A stretch of 64,000 bases of DNA from JBFHQE01 sp041592335 (GCA_041592335.1 JBFHQE010000005.1:1-64000), one strand, 5' to 3'. Positions 53,930-63,691 are shown, numbered from the stretch's first letter. Numbers and translations: made by a program. The notes: generated by a model from the sequence alone, not told the origin.

Positions 53930-55087
53930 ATGATATCCGTCATCCTGGCTAATTATAACGGCAGCAAACACCTGGCAGAGGCCATGAGGTCAGTGCTTGG
54001 CCAGGATTTTGATGATTACGAATTCATCGTTGTCGATGATGGCTCGACCGATGACTCCAGGCAGATCATCACAACGCTGGCCGAGCAGAACCCTCAGCGC
54101 ATAAAGGCGATATTCTCTGATGAAAACCGTGGCCAGGGCGCTGCCTTCAATACCGGAATGGCTCACGCAAAGGGCGATATCATTACCTTCATCGACAGTG
54201 ACGATATCTGGTTCCCCGAGAAACTTGCCGGCGTCCAGCAGCACATGCAACAACAGCCACAGGCCGTCATGTTTCAGCATAATCTTGCGATCATGCGCGA
54301 TGCCAAAATCACCAGTGAACGGTTTCGCGACATCCTTACGGTAGGTGATTACTTCAGCTATACCCGTCGCAGAAAGGTTATCCCGCAATTCATCCCAACC
54401 ACCGGCCTGGCTTTTCGCCGCCCCGTGCTTGAACAGGTACTTCCCGTCCCCGAACAGTTCCGCACCTGCGCAGACGGTTTCCTGACTCGGACCGCTTTTT
54501 GCTATGGCGAAATTTTCTCGGTCAATAACTGCTGGGGAGCCTACCGGATACATGACGCAAATAACACCTTTGACAATCCCGCTTTCTCCAATCGCAAATA
54601 CCTGAGTCACTTGTTAATACCGGCGCTCAACGAATTCTATGCAGCGCACCAGATCGACTTCTGTTTCCACGATCGTCTGGCTCAACTGAAAACCAGTTTT
54701 GAAGAACTTTCTCTACCACCTGACGCACTACTATTAATGTTGCGTTCCGCAAGTAATGACATCATGCAGGATGTGCTGGAAATACTTTTCATGACATACC
54801 CGGGTCTATCGATTGATTTACTCGTGCCCGCGTCGGCGCAACATATTTTTTCCGACCCCAGGATCAACTGTTTGACGATAAAAGAGGGATTTTTCAACTC
54901 GGACACTATTGGAGAACAGGTCCTGGAAAAGATACAGACACGCAAATATCACGCTGGGATTGTACCCTACAGCGTCAACAACCCTTATAGCTACCATAAT
55001 ATTCACATCCTGCTGCCGTCGCTGAACAACTGCCCTTTTGTTGCGATTGATTATGATGGTTACAACCACCCAATTGAATCAGTTTAA
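53930..55087 (+). CDS. Family 2 glycosyltransferase
   Basis: This 385-residue GT-A enzyme has MISVILANYNGSKHLAEAM, VVDDGSTDDSRQI, NTGMAHAKGDIITFIDSDD and a substrate-side segment ending around residue 230. The last 150 residues form a helical or mixed domain without clear relatives. It likely extends the flagellar glycan. The gap to the preceding gene is 17 bases. Confidence 0.85.
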   Translation: MISVILANYNGSKHLAEAMRSVLGQDFDDYEFIVVDDGSTDDSRQIITTLAEQNPQRIKAIFSDENRGQGAAFNTGMAHAKGDIITFIDSDDIWFPEKLAGVQQHMQQQPQAVMFQHNLAIMRDAKITSERFRDILTVGDYFSYTRRRKVIPQFIPTTGLAFRRPVLEQVLPVPEQFRTCADGFLTRTAFCYGEIFSVNNCWGAYRIHDANNTFDNPAFSNRKYLSHLLIPALNEFYAAHQIDFCFHDRLAQLKTSFEELSLPPDALLLMLRSASNDIMQDVLEILFMTYPGLSIDLLVPASAQHIFSDPRINCLTIKEGFFNSDTIGEQVLEKIQTRKYHAGIVPYSVNNPYSYHNIHILLPSLNNCPFVAIDYDGYNHPIESV

Positions 55088-55114
55088 TCTCCAGACCGGA
55101 TATCTGTATAACAA

Positions 55115-56755
55115 ATGAAAAAACTCGTTCTTGGCATCGGCGGTTTCTTTCACGACTTCAACGCCGCCCTGGTTAACCCGGATACTGCCGAGGTCGTCGC
55201 GGCTGAAGAAGAGCGCTTTTCACGCATCAAACATCACCCGATAATGGGAGCAACCGAATCATCCACACAATGCATTAATTATTGCCTGGAACGCATGCAG
55301 GCCTCGCCAGACGATGTATGCCATGTCGTATTCTCCGATCTTCACGTCCACCCTGTTTGCGCCAGCCTGAAAAGGCTTTTCCCCAGTGCGAAGTTTCATC
55401 AGGTACATCATCATCACTGCCATGCAGCCGCAGCTTATTATTGCAGCGATGCCGAGCATGCTGCCGTACTTACCCTGGATGGCTGGGGAGATAATTGCAG
55501 CGGCATGCTGCTTGAAGGCCGAGGCTCGGATTTACGCACACTCGTTGAAATACCGCAGCAGGACTCTGTTGCCATGGAATATCTCCGCGCCACCCACTGG
55601 CTGGGGCTTGGCACATTCGGAGCCGAAGGCAAAACCCAGGGTCTGGCGCCTTATGGTGAACCTGTCTACCTGGATGAATATCTGAATGAAATCGAATTCA
55701 TTGAGAATGGCGCGTACAGATTCAGCAAACGATTACGCTCCATGGAAGGCTATCTCTCGGGAGATCATTACATGGGGTACAAGCACCTCTACAATGACAT
55801 CCTGAATGATCTCCTGCCACGACGTTTTCCCGACGAACCTCTCCTGGACGAACACCATAATCTTGCGGCTTCTGTCCAGAAATTACTGGAAACGGTTGCA
55901 CTGCATTGTGCTTCGGCATTGAAAAAAAGCACGCAAGCTGAAACCCTGGTAATCAGCGGAGGAGCCGGACTTAATTCATCGATGAATGCAGTACTGGAAC
56001 AATACGGGCTGTTCGAGCATATTTATGCTCATCCATCCGCATCGGATCGAGGCAATGCCCTGGGTGCAGCACTCTATTACGTCAATAATTCTCTCGATAT
56101 GGCCTTTCGCCTCAAACAGCCCATCATCTACAGCGGCCAGTGTTTTGATGACAAACAGATATCGACTGCTCTCCAGCAAAATGACGCAATTCATTTCGAG
56201 TTGATTGATGATCCTGCGTCAACAGCCGCCGAGCTGATTGCCGACAATGCAATAATCGCCTGGTTTCAGGGAAAATCGGAACTGGGTGCGCGCGCACTGG
56301 GAAATCGCTCCATACTCGCACACCCCGGACATGCAGAGAATAAAGACAAGATCAATGCCCGGGTCAAACACCGTGAGCATTTCAGGCCATTTGCCCCGAG
56401 CGTACTATTCGATAAGGCCGACCAGTGGTTTGACTCGAATGGACGCTGTTATCCCTTCATGACCAGCACCCTGCCCGTAAAACCAGAGTGCCGCGAACGT
56501 ATTCCCGCAGTGACACACATAGATGGTACTGCCCGCCTGCAAACAGTGACCGAAGAAAACAATTCGCTTTACTACCGACTGATCAACCAGTTTCACCAGC
56601 GCACCGGGATCCCCGTAGTATTAAACACCAGCTTCAATGATGCGGGCGAACCCATCGTGGAATCACCCCAGGACGCCATAGCCAGTTTTATGCGCTGCGA
56701 TATTGATTTTTTAATTCTTGGATCTTACCTTGTCAGAAAATCGCGCATAAGCTGA
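55115..56755 (+). CDS. NodU/CmcH-family O-carbamoyltransferase
   Basis: The 546-residue protein has the Kae1-like N-terminal domain with GIGGFFHDFNAALV, HHHHCHAAAAYY near 91-102 and EGKTQGLAPYG. The YrdC-like C-terminal part has KSELGARALGNRSILAHP. The family moves a carbamoyl group from carbamoyl phosphate to a sugar hydroxyl, as in nodulation factors and antibiotics. Here it would carbamoylate a flagellar sugar. The next gene follows 5 bases later. Confidence 0.92.
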   Translation: MKKLVLGIGGFFHDFNAALVNPDTAEVVAAEEERFSRIKHHPIMGATESSTQCINYCLERMQASPDDVCHVVFSDLHVHPVCASLKRLFPSAKFHQVHHHHCHAAAAYYCSDAEHAAVLTLDGWGDNCSGMLLEGRGSDLRTLVEIPQQDSVAMEYLRATHWLGLGTFGAEGKTQGLAPYGEPVYLDEYLNEIEFIENGAYRFSKRLRSMEGYLSGDHYMGYKHLYNDILNDLLPRRFPDEPLLDEHHNLAASVQKLLETVALHCASALKKSTQAETLVISGGAGLNSSMNAVLEQYGLFEHIYAHPSASDRGNALGAALYYVNNSLDMAFRLKQPIIYSGQCFDDKQISTALQQNDAIHFELIDDPASTAAELIADNAIIAWFQGKSELGARALGNRSILAHPGHAENKDKINARVKHREHFRPFAPSVLFDKADQWFDSNGRCYPFMTSTLPVKPECRERIPAVTHIDGTARLQTVTEENNSLYYRLINQFHQRTGIPVVLNTSFNDAGEPIVESPQDAIASFMRCDIDFLILGSYLVRKSRIS

Positions 56756-56760
56756 CCCCA

Positions 56761-57582
56761 ATGAATCTGCTCGCATCAAACAACGAAATGCAATTTATAG
56801 AAGATGATAATGGACATCGTCTTCCTTACCACAGCAAACTGGCCGATGATCCTGAGAACGCGCCCATTCTGGTTAGCTTTCACGGCTGGCTTATCCGTCA
56901 TCGCCAGTATCAGACCAGCGCCCATACCCAGCCGTTTACGAGAAACGACTGGAATTATATAACCCCGCAGGATCGCTATGGCCTGGCGCGCGGCGGCTGC
57001 TGGTATCTGGGTGAAAACGGCGATTTCTTTTTTATTAAGCTGATCGACCGCCTGATCGAATCACTGCGTCAACAGGGATTACACGGCCCGCTGTATTTCC
57101 ACGGCACCAGCATGGGCGGTTTTGGCGCCCTTCTGCATGGCTTGCGACTCGGAGTAAAGGCTGTTTGCGTCAGCGTACCCCAGGTCAGGCTGCTGGGCAC
57201 GGAACTGCATCAGGAATGGACGCGCGCTATAGAGGCTGTTTTTGGCAAAGCCAGTTCGGATAAGGTTATTTATTCCGATGTGACTCACTTTATCAACACC
57301 GACTCCCCACAGGATAACCCCGTCATTTTTATCACCCAGTCAGCGATGGATGTTCACAGGCATTATGTCCAGGAGCAGGCGCTTTACCTGGCAAATAAAC
57401 TGGCCGATGCCGGCACCTGCTTTTATCTGAAAATAGTTCCGGAGCAGGCTCATATTGAATATGTAAAACCGGATCAGGCAATTGCCTTATTTGACGAATA
57501 CTCAGACGCCATAGAGAACCCCATCAGGTTCTCAACGGAACAATATGAACAGGATATGGCAGAAATTGATCAGCTGATTTAA
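56761..57582 (+). CDS. Alpha/beta hydrolase-fold protein
   Basis: This 273-residue protein has an oxyanion-type SFHGW near 40 and the nucleophile elbow HGTSMGGFGA near 115-124. Candidate acid and His residues lie in the last third (MDVHRHY, PEQAHIEYV). It is probably an esterase or acyltransferase acting on the glycan. No signal peptide is present. Its stop TAA overlaps the stop of the convergent pseI gene within TTAA. It ends the plus-strand island. Confidence 0.75.
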   Translation: MNLLASNNEMQFIEDDNGHRLPYHSKLADDPENAPILVSFHGWLIRHRQYQTSAHTQPFTRNDWNYITPQDRYGLARGGCWYLGENGDFFFIKLIDRLIESLRQQGLHGPLYFHGTSMGGFGALLHGLRLGVKAVCVSVPQVRLLGTELHQEWTRAIEAVFGKASSDKVIYSDVTHFINTDSPQDNPVIFITQSAMDVHRHYVQEQALYLANKLADAGTCFYLKIVPEQAHIEYVKPDQAIALFDEYSDAIENPIRFSTEQYEQDMAEIDQLI

Positions 57583-58616
57583 TTCTTGTCCATTGCAAAA
57601 TCCGTGCGGCATACCGCATGACCGGCACAGACATCAACGGCCAATGCCTTACCCACCAGCGCATCCAGATCACGCGGCTGATAATCTCCCGCATTGGGCC
57701 GCACCACTGCAATATGTTCCTCACGAACCACATCGCCGGGATTCAGACTGACGCGCCAGTACAATGAACGACGCCCGCCGCTTTTTCCACCCGCCTCGGA
57801 CTCCCGACACTGCTTCACGCCATCGCCCAGCGCGCTTTCCATTATGCGAATCTGGCGAATCATTTCGGCGAACTCGTTTATTTCAAGCGCGAACGGACTA
57901 TCGGGATTGTCCTCGTTACGGGAAAAGGTGACATGCTTTTCCACCACCCGCGCACCCAGGGCTATCGCGGCAATAATGGTTGCATACCCCGGATAATGAT
58001 CCGATATACCCACCGGCCGGTTAAATGTCTCGGACAGTGTTTGCACGGCACGGACATTGGCGTCTTCGAAGGCAGGTGGGTAAGCGCCCACGCAATGCAA
58101 CAGCACGGTTCTCGTTGCCGCATCACCCAGATCGGTTAATGCCTGCGCTATTTCGTCCGGGGTTGCCATTCCCGTTGATAACAACACGGGAATACCGTAT
58201 TCCGCCACTTCATTCAGCAACTGGGTATAGGTTAGATCACCGGAGGCAATCTTAATGGCAGGCACATTTAATTCTTTTAACAAACGCGCCTTGTTGATAT
58301 CGAATGGCGTCGATAGAAAATCCACTCCGCGCTCATCACAGCGCGATTTCAGTTTCGCATGCCATTCGACGGGCAGTTCATAGCGCTCCAGGATGTCATA
58401 GACTGGTGATGGCTGATGAGTGTCGGGGTCCAAGGAGTTCTGAATATCCGCTGTCGTCCAGGACTGGAATTTTACCGCGTCCGCACCCGCATCCGCGCAG
58501 GCATCGATATATTCAATGGCGCGCTCCAGACGGGCGGCATGATTGGAACCGATTTCCGCAATCACATAGACATGCTTAGAGTCTGATCCAGTCAGGATAT
58601 CCTTGATGCTGGCCAT
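57579..58616 (-). CDS. pseI: Pseudaminic acid synthase PseI (NeuB family)
   Basis: PseI condenses the altrose derivative released by PseG with phosphoenolpyruvate. From the ATG at 58616 (345 residues) it has VIAEIGSNHAARLERA, GADAVKFQSWT, GISDHYPGY and a C-terminal SAF domain (about 285-340). The frame is open to 58658, but that overlaps pseC and lacks family resemblance. It lies 2 bases after pseC. It is distinct from LegI at 29294. Confidence 0.9.
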   Translation of the reverse strand: MASIKDILTGSDSKHVYVIAEIGSNHAARLERAIEYIDACADAGADAVKFQSWTTADIQNSLDPDTHQPSPVYDILERYELPVEWHAKLKSRCDERGVDFLSTPFDINKARLLKELNVPAIKIASGDLTYTQLLNEVAEYGIPVLLSTGMATPDEIAQALTDLGDAATRTVLLHCVGAYPPAFEDANVRAVQTLSETFNRPVGISDHYPGYATIIAAIALGARVVEKHVTFSRNEDNPDSPFALEINEFAEMIRQIRIMESALGDGVKQCRESEAGGKSGGRRSLYWRVSLNPGDVVREEHIAVVRPNAGDYQPRDLDALVGKALAVDVCAGHAVCRTDFAMDKN

Positions 58617-58618
58617 GA

Positions 58619-59785
58619 TTAACCCACTAACTGCCGTGCCAATGCAGCCACGACACAATCCTGTTGTTCATCCGTCAGGCCGGGATACAGGGGCAAGGAT
58701 AATGCCTGCTGATAATAGACTTCGCTTACGGGGAAATCGCCCATCGTGAAACCCTGCAATTGGTAATAAGGATGCAGATGAACCGGCATGTAATGAACCT
58801 GGGTGCCGATTCCGTCCTTAGCCAGGGACTGAACGAATGCCGCCTTGTCTTTATCCATGGTCATGAAATCGATGCGAATGACATAGAGATGCCAGGCTGA
58901 TTTGGCCGCTGCATCCAGTTCCGGCAGCTGTACGGGCAAGGATTTAAGTAATTCCGCGTATCGGGCAGCCAGCCGCCGCCGCTCGGTAATCACTTCATCG
59001 AGCCGGTGTAACTGGCTTCTACCCAGCGCGGCCTGTAACTCGGTCATGCGCATGTTGTAACCCAGGCTGTGTTGCTCGTAATACCAGGGCGCATCGCTGT
59101 CATTCAGAAACCGGGTGGAATCCCGCACTACACCCTGCCGCGACACATCCTGCAAGCGCTGGTACAACTCCGCGCTGTTGCACAGCACCATGCCGCCCTC
59201 GGCGGCCGTGATGGATTTTACCGGGTGAAAACTGAATACCGTCATGTCGCTGTATTCGCAGGCACCGACCTTTTTATCCAGGTACGCCCCACCCAATGCA
59301 TGCGCTGCATCTTCTATCACGACAAAATCGTATTCACGGGCAAGTCGCGCAATAGCCTGCATGTCACAGGACTGGCCCGCGAAGTGTACCGGGATGACTG
59401 CCTTGGGCAGGCGTTGTTGTTCAGCCGCCCGGACCAGCTTTTGTTCCAGGGCAGACACACTCATGTTAAAGGTACGGGGATCGATATCGACGAAATCAAC
59501 CCGGGCACCGCAATGACGGGCGCAGTTAGCCGAGGCTGCAAAGGTATTTGGCGTCGTCCACACCCAGTCCTCCCGCGCCACGCCTGCCGCATGACAGGCC
59601 GCAATCAATCCCATACTGGCATTCGTCACCGCCACGGCATGACGGGCATTACAGTATTGCGCTACTTCGGCAGCAAAGGTCTCGGCCAGGGGGCCCTGGG
59701 TCAGGCGCTCGGATTTAAGTGCCGCGACCACGGCATCGATATCGGACTGGGAAACAGTGTGTTGCGCGTAAGGGATGAAGCTCAT
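58619..59785 (-). CDS. pseC: UDP-4-keto sugar aminotransferase PseC
   Basis: PseC aminates the 4-keto product of PseB. The 388-residue PLP enzyme has EDAAHALGGAYLDKKVG and the Lys in SFHPVKSITAAEGG, the typical PseC form, distinct from the LegC motif. It overlaps pseB by 4 bases and abuts pseI. Confidence 0.95.
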   Translation of the reverse strand: MSFIPYAQHTVSQSDIDAVVAALKSERLTQGPLAETFAAEVAQYCNARHAVAVTNASMGLIAACHAAGVAREDWVWTTPNTFAASANCARHCGARVDFVDIDPRTFNMSVSALEQKLVRAAEQQRLPKAVIPVHFAGQSCDMQAIARLAREYDFVVIEDAAHALGGAYLDKKVGACEYSDMTVFSFHPVKSITAAEGGMVLCNSAELYQRLQDVSRQGVVRDSTRFLNDSDAPWYYEQHSLGYNMRMTELQAALGRSQLHRLDEVITERRRLAARYAELLKSLPVQLPELDAAAKSAWHLYVIRIDFMTMDKDKAAFVQSLAKDGIGTQVHYMPVHLHPYYQLQGFTMGDFPVSEVYYQQALSLPLYPGLTDEQQDCVVAALARQLVG

Positions 59786-60768
59786 TCGCCGTTCATCACC
59801 CGGATTTCATCGAGCGAGAGAAATTGTTCATTGGTACCGGAGTTATATTCGAAGCTATCTTCGACCGGCTCACCCACCTCGTCCAGCGGATTGTGGCCAA
59901 AATCCCCGAAATCGGTATAGCGAATAATGGGTTTGATGACATAGTGATCCTCAAACTCCAGTGCATCGCGCGCATCATCCGATGACAACATGACTTCATG
60001 CAGCTTTTCGCCGGGGCGCATACCGATCAACTCGATATCGATACCGGGTGCCATCGCCTCGACCAGGTCAGGAATCCGCACGGAGGGTATTTTGGGAATG
60101 AAGATTTCACCGCCACGCATGCGCTGAAAGGCCTTCAACACAAAATCAACGCCCTCTTCCAGGGTGATCCAGAAACGGGTCATGCGCATATCGGTCACCG
60201 GCAGGGATTTTCTACCCTCGGCCAGCAATTTCTGAAACAGTGGCACTACCGATCCCCGGCTGCCCACGACATTGCCATAGCGTACTACGGAGAAGCGCGT
60301 CTCCAGCCCGCCGGTAATGTTATTCGCCGCCACGAAGAGCTTGTCCGAGGCCAGCTTGGTGGCACCATAGAGGTTGACCGGATTGGCCGCCTTATCGGTG
60401 GAAAGCGCAATTACCCGTGACACACCGCGATCCAGCGCCGCATTAATCACGTTTTCCGCACCGTGGATATTGGTCTTTACGCATTCCATCGGGTTGTATT
60501 CAGCCGCCGGCACCTGCTTGAGCGCCGCGGCATGAATAACCAGGTCAACGCCGCGCATCGCCTGCCGCAAGCGGCATTCGTCACGTACATCGCCGATAAA
60601 ATAGCGCATCTCCGGACCATCGAAGACCTGCTGCATTTCGTACTGTTTGAGCTCATCGCGAGAGTAGATGATGATACGACGCGGCTTGAGCTTGAGTAGC
60701 GCGCGTGTGCATTTTTGACCAAAGGAGCCAGTGCCCCCGGTAATCAGAATGGACTTGCCAGCAAACAT
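59782..60768 (-). CDS. pseB: UDP-GlcNAc 4,6-dehydratase (inverting) PseB
   Basis: PseB starts pseudaminic acid synthesis by dehydrating and C5-inverting UDP-GlcNAc. The 328-residue product has LITGGTGSFGQKCTRALL, VIHAAALKQVPAAEYNPMEC, STDKAANPVNLYGATK and a Met-rich active-site lid typical of PseB. It lies 61 bases downstream of flgL on the same strand, so flgK-flgL-pseBCI may be one transcript. The ribosome site is weak. Confidence 0.96.
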   Translation of the reverse strand: MFAGKSILITGGTGSFGQKCTRALLKLKPRRIIIYSRDELKQYEMQQVFDGPEMRYFIGDVRDECRLRQAMRGVDLVIHAAALKQVPAAEYNPMECVKTNIHGAENVINAALDRGVSRVIALSTDKAANPVNLYGATKLASDKLFVAANNITGGLETRFSVVRYGNVVGSRGSVVPLFQKLLAEGRKSLPVTDMRMTRFWITLEEGVDFVLKAFQRMRGGEIFIPKIPSVRIPDLVEAMAPGIDIELIGMRPGEKLHEVMLSSDDARDALEFEDHYVIKPIIRYTDFGDFGHNPLDEVGEPVEDSFEYNSGTNEQFLSLDEIRVMNGE

Positions 60769-60788
60769 GGTGGGTGTAATTGGACCTG

Positions 60789-60809
60789 TTAGGCTCGTTA
60801 TCCGCCTAA
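60789..60809 (-). other. Small inverted repeat between flgL and pseB
   Basis: TTAGGC and GCCTAA form a 6-bp stem around a 9-base loop in the flgL-pseB gap. There is no T run, so it is not a normal terminator. It may only lower expression of pseBCI relative to flgKL. Confidence 0.3.
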
Positions 60810-60829
60810 TAGTACGTCTTTACACCGCG

Positions 60830-61729
60830 CTAGCCAAGAACGTTGAACAGGGAAAGATTCTGAATCCGCGCGAAAGCCTGCTGGGCCGCCTGCAAAGCGG
60901 TGAGATATTGACTCAGCTCGGAAGAGGCTTCGGCATAATCCACGTCCTGTAATATCGAACGGGTCTGCTCGGCACGAATGCGGGTGGAGTCATTTAACTG
61001 GCTCTGCAATTCGATGGATCGCTGGCGCGCGCCCACATCGCTGCGCGTCGAACTGAGCCGGGTCATAACGGCATCGATATCGCCGAGAATATCGGTAGTA
61101 GGGCTATTCGACTCCAGGTCCGTGATGAATTGCCACATCACGGTAAAGGTGCTTTCGGTACTGTCATCCGGCGCCGACAGGAAAATATCACTGGCTGAAT
61201 CGCTGATGGCCACCTGGCGGTTTTCACTGACCAGCACAGTGCGTCGGCCCTGGTCACCGTTGTAAGTAAAGTTACCTGCCCCATCATGCGTAATCGGTTG
61301 TGTCTGCGACTTGAATCCACCAAAAATGAATTCGCCATTGGCGTCCGAGGTGTTGGCAAGCGCAATCATCTGGTTCAGCAGTTCACGGCCTTCGGTCGCG
61401 ATATCGGCGCGGGTATCCGTTGTCTGGGTACCGTTAACGCCAAGGATTGCCAGCTCGCGAATACGCTGCATCACATCGATCGCGCTATCCATCGCCGTTT
61501 CCTGTAACTCCAGGCGCGAAGAAGCAAAGTGGGAATTACGGTCGTACTGGTCAGCACGCGAGATATCTTCATTCAGCCCAATGATCGTCGCCGACGCGGC
61601 GGGGTCATCGGAAGGCGACAGGATCTTGCTGCCTTTTGCCAACTGGTTGGAAACCGTGCCCAGCTTAACCTGCTGCTCCTGAATCGCGCGCAGCCCCTGG
61701 AGAAACATTTGTGATGTCGAGATACGCAT
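60830..61729 (-). CDS. flgL: Hook-filament junction protein FlgL
   Basis: FlgL joins hook and filament. The 299-residue product has flagellin-like ends: MRISTSQMFLQGLRAIQEQQ at the N-terminus and a C-terminal helix ending LSLFNVLG. It follows flgK by 3 bases and precedes pseB by 61 bases. Confidence 0.96.
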   Translation of the reverse strand: MRISTSQMFLQGLRAIQEQQVKLGTVSNQLAKGSKILSPSDDPAASATIIGLNEDISRADQYDRNSHFASSRLELQETAMDSAIDVMQRIRELAILGVNGTQTTDTRADIATEGRELLNQMIALANTSDANGEFIFGGFKSQTQPITHDGAGNFTYNGDQGRRTVLVSENRQVAISDSASDIFLSAPDDSTESTFTVMWQFITDLESNSPTTDILGDIDAVMTRLSSTRSDVGARQRSIELQSQLNDSTRIRAEQTRSILQDVDYAEASSELSQYLTALQAAQQAFARIQNLSLFNVLG

Positions 61730-61732
61730 TGC

Positions 61733-63688
61733 TTACCTGCCCGTTGCATTCAACAATGTCTGGAATAATTGTTCCGAAACCACGATCACGCGCGACGCCG
61801 CCTGGTAGGCCTGCTGGAAACGCAGCAAGTTGGCCGCCTCTTCGTCAAGATTAACGCCGGAAACCTCGTCATGGCGCATCTGCGCGTTGTCGGCAAGTCC
61901 GCGTTGCGTGGTATAGAGCGTATCGGCACGGCGGGTCTTTACACCCACATCGGCAATCAGCTGACCATAGGCATCCTGGTAGGACGCGGTGCCATTATTC
62001 ATCACCCGGCCTGTCTGCAGCTGTGCCAGCAGAATCATATTTCGGTTATCGCCAACACCGCTGGTATTGTTCTCAATCACAAACTGATCACCATCAGCCG
62101 GACTGCCGTTAATGGTGAACTCAATACCCGCTACGGTAAAGGTGTCGCCGGCATCGGATGCCGGATCATAGGCAAAAGTAGTAGGACCCGCGCCGTAGCT
62201 GAACTCGTTCAGGCTCGCGTCGTAGGTCAGGGTTATGGAGGAAGCCAACGGCAGTGTCGCCGCAGCAGTCGCATTACCAAAGGAAAGCTCGCCTGTCCCG
62301 GTATTGGTCGGAATACCGGTCGAGCCAACCGCTTCCTGAATCCGTACCGGCGATGCAGCGGCTATCTGCCGCGGGTCGGGAATACCGACCGACAGGTCAT
62401 CACTGCCACTGCGCGTCGGACGTAACAGGAACTCATCGCCCGCCACTGGCGCGCCAGCCAGCGTGATGGTCAGGCCCTGCCCCAGGTTGGCATCGTTGAA
62501 GGTCGGGGTAGCGCCAGCGCCGGTAACAGTGACACCGGTGGTCTGGTTGGTAAGCGTCCAGTTCGTGCCATTAAAGCGCAACCGGTAATCATCGCCGGTC
62601 AGCTTGGTGATGTTGGCATTGTCGAATGCCACAGTCGCGGATGCGGTACTGGCGCTATCCAGATCCGGATACACTTCGTCCTGTGGATCACTGATGGTAA
62701 AAAAGTCCGGCAATGCGCTGCCCAGGGTGCCATCCAGGTCAACGCCAAGATCATGCTGCGCATTGAATGTTGTTGCCATGGACACCGCAATTCGACCCAG
62801 CTCATTACGGGCCGGGTCCAGTATCTGCTGACGGAACTCGATCAGACCGCCCAGGGTTCCACCGCTGAGGTTATTCGTAATGATCGATGGCGAACCAGCG
62901 CCAAAGGTAAAACCAATATCCTGCTGGCTTGCATCAAACCGGTTGCGTTCAACCGACAGGGTTGCGGCATTCTGGCCTATGACCGCTGCCTGGCCATTGC
63001 CAATAAAGATGTTGATCGCGCCATCGTCCTGGTTCACCGTGGAAACAGTCACCTTGGACGAAAGTTCCAGGATCAGCTGGTCACGTTTATCCAGCAGATC
63101 ATTGGGCGGAGAGCCGGTTCCGGAACCCGAGGCAATCGCGATGTCCTTGTTCAGGCCGGCAATGCCGCTCAGGATATTATTGATCTCGCTGACTTCGTTG
63201 GTAAGTTCGGTATTGACCCGCTGGCTTAACGCGGATAACTCGGAATCGATGTACTTGTAACTCTCCACCACCGAATCCGCTTCACTCAGCATCAACTGGC
63301 GAGCGGGAATCGAGGTCGGATCGTTGGCGACATCCTGCACGGCTTTGAAAAAATTCTCCAGTTGCGGCCCCAGGGAAGATCCCTGATCGGCCAGCAGATC
63401 GTCCACCTGGATGGCCAGGTTGTAATACATTTCGGAACTGTCGCGCGCCGAGATGCTTGAGCGCAGCTGACGCTCGAGAAAATCGTCATAGTTGCGACGA
63501 ATGGCATCCACCTTGACGCCACTGCCGATAAACCCCGCGCCAAATTCCTGGGGCACCTGGGTGCTGTAATCCACACGCTGGCGGCTGAAGCCCTCGGTGT
63601 TCACGTTGGCAATGTTATGCCCTGTCGTAGCCAGGTTGCGCTGGAACGACAACAATGCCGATGTGGCTATGCCGAGTGTACTGGCCAT
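61733..63688 (-). CDS. flgK: Hook-associated protein FlgK
   Basis: FlgK forms the first hook-filament junction zone. The 651-residue product has the N-terminal TLGIATSALLSFQRNLATTG and the Asn-rich HNIANVNTEGFSRQ. The C-terminal VNLDEEAANLLRFQQAYQAA is the classic FlgK end. The middle is Gly/Thr-rich. A GGAGG site lies 8 bases upstream, and the gene follows flgJ by 3 bases. Confidence 0.97.
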   Translation of the reverse strand: MASTLGIATSALLSFQRNLATTGHNIANVNTEGFSRQRVDYSTQVPQEFGAGFIGSGVKVDAIRRNYDDFLERQLRSSISARDSSEMYYNLAIQVDDLLADQGSSLGPQLENFFKAVQDVANDPTSIPARQLMLSEADSVVESYKYIDSELSALSQRVNTELTNEVSEINNILSGIAGLNKDIAIASGSGTGSPPNDLLDKRDQLILELSSKVTVSTVNQDDGAINIFIGNGQAAVIGQNAATLSVERNRFDASQQDIGFTFGAGSPSIITNNLSGGTLGGLIEFRQQILDPARNELGRIAVSMATTFNAQHDLGVDLDGTLGSALPDFFTISDPQDEVYPDLDSASTASATVAFDNANITKLTGDDYRLRFNGTNWTLTNQTTGVTVTGAGATPTFNDANLGQGLTITLAGAPVAGDEFLLRPTRSGSDDLSVGIPDPRQIAAASPVRIQEAVGSTGIPTNTGTGELSFGNATAAATLPLASSITLTYDASLNEFSYGAGPTTFAYDPASDAGDTFTVAGIEFTINGSPADGDQFVIENNTSGVGDNRNMILLAQLQTGRVMNNGTASYQDAYGQLIADVGVKTRRADTLYTTQRGLADNAQMRHDEVSGVNLDEEAANLLRFQQAYQAASRVIVVSEQLFQTLLNATGR

Positions 63689-63691
63689 GGA

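Noticed and set aside
59069..59920. 283-residue open frame opposite pseC and pseB
   Set aside because: Both strands cannot be conserved here. The minus-strand genes carry complete active-site motifs, and this frame has none.
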